DNA of 64,000 nt from JAAFHB01 sp942493325 (lineage in GTDB: Bacteria > Bacteroidota > Bacteroidia > Bacteroidales > Prolixibacteraceae), in NCBI GenBank assembly GCA_942493325.1, contig OW818689.1:682001-746000 (forward strand). Reading direction: 5' to 3'. Shown piece after piece: positions 8,859 to 16,600 of the stretch. The notes beneath the pieces were generated by a model, which was given only the letters and a program-made list of their open reading frames with translations, ran no database searches and had not been told where the DNA came from. The stretch's first letter is position 1. Every line of letters starts with the position of its first letter. A program made the translations under genes and the position numbers.

Positions 8859-9377
8859 ATGAAAAGGACGCTAAGCTTGTTTTTGTTGCTTGTGGCATTA
8901 AATTCTTGCCTTACGGGCTCGTATGAGATAAAGAAACGAGTGGTAATAATTTCGTATAACAGCACCGATATAAAAAATAACAGGAATCAATCCACTTTTT
9001 CCGATGTTGCGCTTAATGACCGGGATGTGGAAGTAAGAAAATTAGCCGTAAGTAAACTGACGCTTCAATCCACGCTCTCAAATGTTGCATTAAATGACCG
9101 CGACATTGAAGTCAGGAAACTGGCTGTTGGCAAACTGACGCTTCAATCTACGCTGTCAAGTGTTGCATTGAATGACAGCAATAGTGAAATCAGGAAACTG
9201 GCTGTTGGCAAACTGATACTTCAATCCACGCTTTCGAGTATTGCTTTGAATGACCAGGACAGTGAAGTCAGGAAACTGGCTGTTGGCAAACTTACACTTC
9301 AATCAACACTTTCAAGTGTTGCATTGAATGATCCGGATAAGGAAGTAAGAAAATTAGCGGTTGAGCGACTGAATTAA
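8859..9377 (+). CDS. Lipoprotein with five near-identical HEAT-like repeats
   Basis: A 172-residue lipoprotein: the signal peptide ends in the lipobox LNSC (Cys17). From residue 50 on the protein is a tandem array of a 26-residue unit (core EVRKLAVGKLTLQST then LSSVALND), four full copies plus a partial fifth. The unit resembles a HEAT/PBS-lyase-type repeat (ND..EVRKLAV..L), shortened by a few residues. DNA and protein copies are almost identical, so the array has been expanded or homogenised recently. The IS4 element starts 34 bp after the stop codon. No function can be assigned; a surface or periplasmic protein-binding scaffold is plausible. Confidence 0.7.
   Translation: MKRTLSLFLLLVALNSCLTGSYEIKKRVVIISYNSTDIKNNRNQSTFSDVALNDRDVEVRKLAVSKLTLQSTLSNVALNDRDIEVRKLAVGKLTLQSTLSSVALNDSNSEIRKLAVGKLILQSTLSSIALNDQDSEVRKLAVGKLTLQSTLSSVALNDPDKEVRKLAVERLN
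9006..9374 (+). repeat. 78-bp tandem repeat, 4.7 copies, inside the lipoprotein gene
   Basis: Units start at 9006, 9084, 9162, 9240 and 9318 with an exact 78-bp period, and the last is cut at 57 bp. Each begins G/ATTGC-TT-AATGA. The period is a multiple of three, so gain or loss of copies keeps the frame. It is coding, not a CRISPR: units abut with no unique spacers. Confidence 0.9.
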
Positions 9378-9438
9378 TTTCAGCACTTAACATGCGATTC
9401 GATAAATTGATTCACTGTTGTCCGGTAAAAAAAATAGA

Positions 9439-9468
9439 ACCGAGTTAGCCTTTGAAGACTAACCCGGT
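9439..9468 (+). promoter_or_regulatory. Hairpin upstream of the transposase start
   Basis: The arms ACCGAGTTAG (9439-9448) and CTAACCCGGT (9459-9468) pair over 10 bp with one mismatch, inside the left end of the IS and 38 bp before the transposase ATG. IS10 and IS50 use similar hairpins to block translation from read-through transcripts; the same role here is inference. Confidence 0.4.
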
Positions 9469-9506
9469 ATGGTTACCTTTGAAGTTACGAAGCAACAATT
9501 GTAACC

Positions 9507-10739
9507 ATGGGTAAAAGTAAAAATTTTAGCGGACAGCCGATCTTTAATCAGCTAATAAAGTTCATTGACAAGGGAGAGATTAGAAAAATTGCCAAACAGC
9601 ATCGTGCTGAACACTATGTGAAAAAGTTTTCCACATACAATCATGTCATTGTGATGCTCTTTGTTGCTCTGGAAGGCTATCATTCAATCAGAGAAGTCAT
9701 TCTGGGATTGCTGGCCAACGCTCATAAGCTTTCACATTTAGGGTTATCCTATGTGGTGAGGCGAAGTACGTTTTCTGAAGCAAACCAAAGGCGCACCAGC
9801 AAGGTTTTTGGAGACATCTATATGAGTGTTTATCGTAATCATGTATCAAATTTAGCGGACAGCCGATTGAGTGATGCCGACTTAAAGCGACTTTATATCA
9901 TGGATTCAACGACCATCTCGCTGTTTAAGGATATTCTTAAAGGTGTGGGACGTAATCCAACGGAAGGCAGGAAAAAAGGTGGAATAAAAGCTCATACGAT
10001 TATTAAAGCCAGCGAAAATGTGCCATGTCTAATCCGGTATAGTGAAGCAGCCAGACACGACCACATGTTTCTGAAAGAGGTTCATAATCTGGCACCCGGC
10101 TCCATAATCACTTTTGACAAAGGATATGTTGATTATGCCCAATATGAAGCATTCTCAAAAGGTTCAATCTGGTATGTAACAAGACTAAAAGACAATGCCC
10201 TTTACGAGGCCAGAAAAGAATTCGATATTCCGGATGATGCTGATTCCGGTGTGCTGAAAGATGAGGAAATTGTATTGTACTATGGTGAGAAAAAGAAAGA
10301 GGAACACCGTTCAAGACGAATTGCTTATTGGGACAGCGAAAATGGTCGTTTATTTGAGTTTATTACCAATAATTTTGATTTGTCGGCCGAAAAAATCGCT
10401 TTAATTTACAAAAAACGTTGGCAGATAGAACTGCTGTTTAAGCAACTAAAGCAAAACTTTCCATTAAAATATTTTTTGGGAGACAATGAAAATGCCATAG
10501 AGATACAAATTTGGACAGCCATGCTTGCTAATTTACTGATAACTCTGGTGAGGGGTCAGTTGAAACGCAGTTGGGCATTTTCTAATCTGGTGTCCATCAT
10601 AAGACAACAATTAATGAGTTACATTAACATGTATGGATTTTTGGAAGACCCTGAAGGAAGTTGGCGCGAAATAATAAAAGAGAACAAAATGAATTATCAA
10701 AATTCGCTATTCCCCGAAATAGAGGGGGCTTACTTTTGA
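9507..10739 (+). CDS. IS4-family transposase (DUF4372 type)
   Basis: A DDE transposase of 410 residues. The N-terminal part (about 5-75) is the DUF4372 DNA-binding domain common in Bacteroidota IS4 elements. Catalytic residues: Asp in YIMDST, Asp in TFDKGYVDY, and Glu in the YREK signature, here Y-x2-R-x3-E-x6-K within IYKKRWQIELLFKQLK. The frame is intact, and the start ATG at 9507 fits the N-terminus of relatives. It nearly fills the element. Confidence 0.95.
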   Translation: MGKSKNFSGQPIFNQLIKFIDKGEIRKIAKQHRAEHYVKKFSTYNHVIVMLFVALEGYHSIREVILGLLANAHKLSHLGLSYVVRRSTFSEANQRRTSKVFGDIYMSVYRNHVSNLADSRLSDADLKRLYIMDSTTISLFKDILKGVGRNPTEGRKKGGIKAHTIIKASENVPCLIRYSEAARHDHMFLKEVHNLAPGSIITFDKGYVDYAQYEAFSKGSIWYVTRLKDNALYEARKEFDIPDDADSGVLKDEEIVLYYGEKKKEEHRSRRIAYWDSENGRLFEFITNNFDLSAEKIALIYKKRWQIELLFKQLKQNFPLKYFLGDNENAIEIQIWTAMLANLLITLVRGQLKRSWAFSNLVSIIRQQLMSYINMYGFLEDPEGSWREIIKENKMNYQNSLFPEIEGAYF

Positions 10740-10825
10740 AATTTTAAAATATGCAGATTAATTATCAATGCATTAAACACAATAATTAAACAAATTCCGG
10801 TTTTACCGGACAACAATGAAATTGA

Positions 10826-10979
10826 TTAAAATCTTTTTGATTATTTGGAAACCGGTGATTCCATCGATGTCTTTCTTGAAGACTTTGAAGGCGTAAGCAA
10901 AGACCAGGTTCTAAAAGTTCTTGACTTATTACTTTCTTACCCTCTTTCAAATCACAGGTTGGAAAATTTCAAAAGCTAA
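10826..10979 (+). pseudogene. DUF433 gene remnant (C-terminal part)
   Basis: Directly right of the IS there is an open stretch without a start codon that translates to NLFDYLETGDSIDVFLEDF followed by EGVSKDQVLKVLDLL and ends in a TAA. This matches the C-terminal half of DUF433 proteins, small VapB-like antitoxins whose C-terminus reads LFDYLE.G.S...FLEDFP.V..EQ. The N-terminal half is not present left of the IS, so the insertion was probably followed by a deletion. No VapC-like partner gene is adjacent. Confidence 0.7.
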
Positions 10980-11087
10980 AGGCTTATATCATTGAAAAGT
11001 AGATCGAAACGTATAACAGCAAACCATGGATTTGCAATCCATATATAGCAAGTTAGCAAGTTTCTCATTCCTTAATTCTTTCATTTT

Positions 11088-13370
11088 TCATTGCATAACC
11101 TTAAAATTCCTGGTACTGCTGTTTCCGAACTCATCTACAATCAGTAGTTTATGATTACCCGGCGAAGGAGATGCTGCCAGCTGATGAATATCGCGCGTAC
11201 TTCCGAGAAAATAATCATCAAGATGCCAGAAAATGGTGGCTCCGGCCCTCCGGTGCGCAGCCTGGAAAATTACCAGCCCTTTCTTCCCTTCAGTATCTTT
11301 CGGAAGATAGACCATCAGACGGTCATCGGGATAAATCAGCTCAACCATCTGGATTTCATTTCCCTGACTCGTTGCAGGTAACCAGGGCGGGATTGCCCGG
11401 TACCCGGGATGGGATTTGCGGTAATAATACTCCATTGCCGGGGGAAGAATAAACCAGTTTTCATTCACAATCTGATTCTGAGGATAACACGACGCATTCA
11501 CCAGGTACTGACGGTTGGCATCGAGATGAATTCTCAGGTGATACGGACAGGGAGTGCTGTTAAGGCATGAGGCAGGAACCATCACTGTATCTGTTTCATT
11601 ACATGTGACTGAAGCCCTGTAACCACTTTCACGACAAACCGTAACGGGTAACATTCCGGATAATGGCTTTTCGAACCACTGGTCAGAGCTGAGTAAGGAA
11701 CTAAGCTCAAAAAGTATGGGTGCAGCAGCAGTACCCCCTGTCAACCCGGGTCTCCCTTCCCCACTGGCATTACCAACCCAGACCCCTATCACATAATCCG
11801 GGTTTACACCAATTGCCCAGGCATCACGGAAACCAAAACTGGTACCTGTTTTCCAGGCAAGCCTGCCGGAGGACGAAAGTTGCTGCCAGCCACTCTCCTC
11901 TTCGGGACGGTTTACTTCAGTGAGTGTATTAAATGTCTGCCAAATCGAAGCCGCGCGAAAAACAAATTTACCATCGGGTAATTTCGGGTTAGCTTCCGTT
12001 AAATGATAATCAATAGACCGGTAATCACCAGAGTGATAAACTCCTTTGTCATTATACCTGTTGAGGACACCGGCCATTGACCCGTAGGCAGACGCAAGTT
12101 CGAGGAGCGTCGCCTCTCCCCCGCCGAGAATCAGCGAAAGACCGTAATGCCCTGCATCGTTATTAAATGTGGTAAGGCCAATTCGTTTCAGAATGTCAAG
12201 GAACCGAAACGGCGTATAACTTTTGAGCATAAATACTGCAGGAACATTCAGGGAACGGTATAAAGCTTCGGAGGCAGGTACTGCTCCCCGGAATTGCATA
12301 TCAAAATTTTGCGGCGCATATCCCGAAAAATAAAGCGGCAGGTCAGGCACCAGTGAATTCGGTAATATTTTGCCATCGTCGAGCATTGCTGCGTACAAAA
12401 ATGGTTTAAGGATACTTCCTGTACTTCGCCGGGCTTCGATCATATTAACTGCTCCGCCGTGCGGATCTTTCCAGTCCGCATTCCCAATATAGGCCAGAAT
12501 TTTCCCGGTTTTAATTTCTGCCACGACACAGGCTGCATTGTTTATGTGGTTACCCTTCAGGTGGGGCATATGCTGGTCGATAATTCGTTGTGCGGCAATC
12601 TGTAATCCCCTGTCAACCGAAGTTCTTACAATTGTATTATTTGCAGGGGTTGCGCATTTATTCATAAGATGGTGTGCCAGGTCGGGCAATTGTTCCGGCT
12701 TCCCGGGTAGAGGTTCCGAAACTGCCAGGTCAAAGGTCAGTGAATCTATTGTTTTATTTATCAACAAATTAAGCAGTAATCTATCCCGCTTTTTTTTAAG
12801 CTGATCCACGTTTTTACCCGGTAATATCTGTGAAGGTGCATTAGGTAATACTGCCAGTCCTGCCGATTCGCCCCATGAGAGTTGCTCTGCGGGGCATCCG
12901 AAATAGCGCCAGGCGGCCGCCTCCAATCCTACCACATTTCCCCCAAAAGGAGCATGTGCCGCATAAAGGGAGAGTATTGCGTTTTTCGATTTTGCGGACT
13001 CCAGCCGAAGCGTTAATGCCATTTCGAGCATCTTCTCCAAATGAGTGCGGTGCTCCTGCTTCCGTGAAAGCCTCACTACCTGCATAGATAAGGTGCTTGC
13101 CCCGCTCACGATTTTCTCTGACCGGAAATTTTGCATCATTGCTCTGGCAACAGAAAATGGATCGATTCCAGGATGAAAATAAAACCGCCTGTCCTCGAAA
13201 CAGATGATACATTTTTTGAATTTTTCGGGTAGTGAATCTTTACGCGGAAAACGCCATTGTCCGTCGGAAGCAATTCTGGCCCCAAGCATAGATCCATCAT
13301 TAGCTTCAATTACAGTACTGTAAGGCACATCAAAACGGGTTACAGGAAGCAGAAGGAACAGTATTCCCAA
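11088..13370 (-). CDS. pbpC: Penicillin-binding protein 1C
   Basis: A bifunctional cell-wall polymerase. After an N-terminal membrane anchor come a GT51 glycosyltransferase domain (EDRRFYFHPGIDP, GASTLSMQ), a transpeptidase domain with the serine motif STGSILKP and KTGTSFG, and a C-terminal BiPBP_C domain (about the last 90 residues). No ATG lies at the start: the frame opens after a stop at 13419-13421, the given start is the TTG at 13370, and the membrane anchor would be complete only if translation began at CTG 13415 or ATT 13418. The alpha-2-macroglobulin gene lies upstream on the same strand; these two are coupled in many bacteria, where PBP1C is thought to repair peptidoglycan after an attack trapped by the macroglobulin. 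Confidence 0.93.
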   Translation of the reverse strand: MGILFLLLPVTRFDVPYSTVIEANDGSMLGARIASDGQWRFPRKDSLPEKFKKCIICFEDRRFYFHPGIDPFSVARAMMQNFRSEKIVSGASTLSMQVVRLSRKQEHRTHLEKMLEMALTLRLESAKSKNAILSLYAAHAPFGGNVVGLEAAAWRYFGCPAEQLSWGESAGLAVLPNAPSQILPGKNVDQLKKKRDRLLLNLLINKTIDSLTFDLAVSEPLPGKPEQLPDLAHHLMNKCATPANNTIVRTSVDRGLQIAAQRIIDQHMPHLKGNHINNAACVVAEIKTGKILAYIGNADWKDPHGGAVNMIEARRSTGSILKPFLYAAMLDDGKILPNSLVPDLPLYFSGYAPQNFDMQFRGAVPASEALYRSLNVPAVFMLKSYTPFRFLDILKRIGLTTFNNDAGHYGLSLILGGGEATLLELASAYGSMAGVLNRYNDKGVYHSGDYRSIDYHLTEANPKLPDGKFVFRAASIWQTFNTLTEVNRPEEESGWQQLSSSGRLAWKTGTSFGFRDAWAIGVNPDYVIGVWVGNASGEGRPGLTGGTAAAPILFELSSLLSSDQWFEKPLSGMLPVTVCRESGYRASVTCNETDTVMVPASCLNSTPCPYHLRIHLDANRQYLVNASCYPQNQIVNENWFILPPAMEYYYRKSHPGYRAIPPWLPATSQGNEIQMVELIYPDDRLMVYLPKDTEGKKGLVIFQAAHRRAGATIFWHLDDYFLGSTRDIHQLAASPSPGNHKLLIVDEFGNSSTRNFKVMQ

Positions 13371-13461
13371 TACAACCAGGAAAGACGCTATTTTGTGTTT
13401 TCGAATAATTTTCAGAATCTATAATTTAAAAATGAGTATATGTCCTATCTCAAGGAATCGA

Positions 13462-13608
13462 CTCCAGCTTTAGCCGGAGGACAAATAAATTTAATTTTTT
13501 TTTAATAATTGGGCTAAAGCCCTTTTTGATTTTAAATTTTTTTCCACCGGCTGAAGCCGGTGGCAATTCATACAGACTACATGAATTCCCTCCAACTTTA
13601 GTTGGAGG
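13462..13608. repeat. Cluster of four short palindromes between the macroglobulin gene and pbpC
   Basis: Four hairpins lie within 147 bp: CTCCAGCTTTAGCCGGAG (13462-13479), GGGCTAAAGCCC (13511-13522), CCACCGGCTGAAGCCGGTGG (13544-13563, 9-bp stem, 2-nt loop) and CCTCCAACTTTAGTTGGAGG (13589-13608, 9-bp stem, 2-nt loop). They share the pattern CC..C-GCT-ttA-GC-G..GG and look like REP elements of the kind mobilised by RAYT transposases. They sit inside the presumed operon. Confidence 0.75.
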
Positions 13609-13620
13609 TCAAGCTAAAAT

Positions 13621-16600
13621 TCATTTTCCAACCACCACCTTCATTCCAGTATTGTTGGCCGAAACAGCATTATTGTACATCGCTTCGCACAGCACAGGAG
13701 GTAAAAAGTAGGAGCCCGCATATGTTGCCGTCAGCTTCACCTTAAATTCCTTCTGCTCATTCATTTTCAGATTGAAATAGGTGAATACACGATCATCACG
13801 AATATCGCGGTAACTAAAGGCCGATCCAACCTCACCCCCAAATAACCGTTCATTGATGATCTCCCATCCGGAAGGGAAAACCTGCGTAAGTGCCAGATTT
13901 TCAACCTCCGTAAAACCTGTGTTTTTAACCCTTACGATCGCAGTGAAATCAGTACCTTTTGGAAGATTGGTAATATCAACGGGCTTTCCGTTCGAACCAA
14001 GATAAGCAACTGAAAGATTCAGACCGCTTTGTCTTGCAGGGACATCGACTCTCAGAGGAATACCTTTCTGAATAATCGTGACATATAAATCAGATCCCGC
14101 CAGATTTTCAACTTTAAGTCCCAATTTTCCTTCAAACTCAGGTAGCGTCCTTGAATAGGCAACTTTATCAATAACAATCTCCTCCGGTTTGCCATTAACC
14201 GATAATCTGAATTTATAACGGTCATCAGGGCTTGTATTTCCGCCTGTGAACCTTGACATTGCCAACAGACAATTTGCCGTAGTTTGGGTACTCATCCATT
14301 GATCCGTGCACAAAGCTCCCGATATGGCTTTTGCCACGCTAAAAGCTTCTGTCTTTTTATTCATCAAGGTCAAAGTTTCGAGAAGTATGGCACGGTCACG
14401 CAATGATGAACCAAAAGTAATCCCTTCAGCAGGGTATTCCGACGGTTCCAGTTTTGTCATATCAACCAGTTTTTCAGCCACTTCAGCTCTCGACGCCATT
14501 ACATACGCCGAAGCAAGTTTCCAGCGGGCTTCCAATGGCAGATCAGGAGTCTCACGCAGCCGGTTCATTGCTCCGATTGCAGGTGACTTAGCCAATGCCA
14601 GCGTATAAAGCCTGTATGCCTGATCAAGCACCATGCCCCTGTCACTAAAATCTCTGCGCCAGTAGTTTGCAGCATTTTTCTGATAATTCAGCCATCGTTT
14701 TTTAAGATCACCCGGAATTACGAAACCAAGATTTTCGGCTTCCAGCATAAAATTCCCGGCCCATGATGTTCCCCATGATGAGGGATAATTATGACCAGGC
14801 CAATAGGTAAAACTACCATCAGCAAGCTGGAATTTACGAAGTTGATCAATTCCGGCTTTGATATTCGACGTTACCTCTTGTTTCTTCTTCAGATCGAGAT
14901 TGACAAACTGATTAATAAACAGTTGTGAAAATGCAGATGAAACAGTTTGTTCAATGCAGCCGTGGGGGTAATTAACCAGGTAATCGAGTCGTTTTCCCAG
15001 GTTCATAGGAAGAGTAGCCGAAACTTCAACAGTGGTCGATCCTGTTCCGGGAGCCCCGAATGGCAATAATGCAAACTCTTTTAGTTGAGTGCTCTTTACG
15101 AAGTCGGTCTGGCTTGTTACCATCATCGGGTTTGGATTACGAATATCAACTTCAACGCTGTAAACCGCCTTTTCGTTACCCGAGCGCGCCGTGACAGTAA
15201 TCTTTCCAATGCCTGTTGCAGTACCTGACCGCAAACTAAACTGACCATCTTTTTCGCCAATTGCTTCAAAAGTTATGATCTGTTTATCCGTTCCGCTTAC
15301 GGATAGCAATGAGTTCGGAACCACGGAGAGTTCAACTTCTTTAATCCCCTGATTCTGGACAAACACAGAAACAGGCAGTTCGATGGTTTCGTTTATCCCG
15401 ATTACACGGGGAACAGTAGCCAGGATCATCAGCGGATCGCGAACCGGAACAGCCTTTTCGGTTGCTCCAAAAGCATTATCCGAGGCAGCTACCACCATGA
15501 ACCGTATCGAGCCCGTGTATTGTGGTAATGTAATGGTTTGACGGTGTTTTGCATTCCGCTCAAGTTTGAAAGGACCGAGAAACCTGACAACCGGTTTGAA
15601 CCGTTGTGCCTTTTGTTTCGAAGGATCGGGCAACTGGTCGCTTCCTCCAACCGCGAAGAGCTTCTCCAATGTTCCGCCATAAGCTCCCAAAACATAATCA
15701 TAAAGGTCCCATGTTTTTACACCCAAAGCTTCCCGTGCAAAGAAAATATTCCAGGGATCAGGGGTTTTAAACCCGGTAATGTCGAGTAGTCCCTCATCGA
15801 CAACCGCAAGGGTATAATTCATTGCCAATCCGTTTTTCTCACTCACCTCTACTGTAAAAGGCTGTTGCGAACGAAGCTCATCAGGCACCTTTATAACCGG
15901 AACAATGTGTGTTTCAGCATTTTCTATATTAATGGAGATCACACCATAAAGCCGTATCGGGCGATCGTTAACGGTTTGTCCATGCGGTTGAAGATAGGTA
16001 ATGGAGAGATAAATATTCGGAGCCATTTCGGGTTTGGCTTTGAAACTCACCCTGGTTTGTCCCTCTTTTGTGTCAATCCAGAATTTATCAAGGATGGCAG
16101 AACCATTTTCAATTGAGACAAGGGCTTTTCCATTTTTTGAACCCGGAAAACTGACTGAAATCTCCTCCCCTACATTGTACTTTTCCTTATCGGCCGAGAA
16201 ACTCAGCATCGTTGCACCACCACTTTGCAGGTCAGCTGCACTGCCGTAAGGCCAGTCGAGGTAGATAGTCCGTGAAACACTATGTCCGCCGGGTAGTGTG
16301 GCAATAAAGAGGTACCGGCCCCATTCCTGGTTCGATACAGTGAATTCCAGGTTAACCTTTCCCGAGGAAGTGTTCACTTTTTTGGTCAGGAAGGGTTTGT
16401 AATGTTCCTGCGACACATAATTGCCCAGGTAATCATCTGAAGCATCCCACCACCAGCGCCAGTTTACTTTGTAGGCTTTAATCTCTACCGGGGATTCGGC
16501 CGGTATCCCTGCAGGATCAACAACAACAAGTTCCAGTTCGTTGACTTTACCCGACGAAAGCAACGCCCGGTTTGGATCTTCATCAGGAAACCGCATGCCC

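Larger units (their letters stand above)
9411..10820 (+). mobile_element. Complete IS4-family insertion sequence
   Basis: About 1.41 kb. The ends are inverted repeats of 20 bp with one mismatch: TTCACTGTTGTCCGGTAAAA at 9411-9430 and the complement of TTCATTGTTGTCCGGTAAAA at 10801-10820. ATTGA stands directly outside both ends (9406-9410 and 10821-10825), a candidate 5-bp target duplication, though the exact ends could shift by a few bases. It carries one transposase gene with an intact frame, so it may be active. It landed next to, or inside, a DUF433 gene of which only the 3' part remains. Confidence 0.88.

Noticed and set aside
9006..9374. Regular 78-bp repeats looking like a CRISPR array
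   Set aside because: Units abut without spacers and encode a repeat protein in one frame.
10826..10979. Functional toxin-antitoxin pair
   Set aside because: Only the C-terminal half of a DUF433 protein is left and no toxin gene is next to it.
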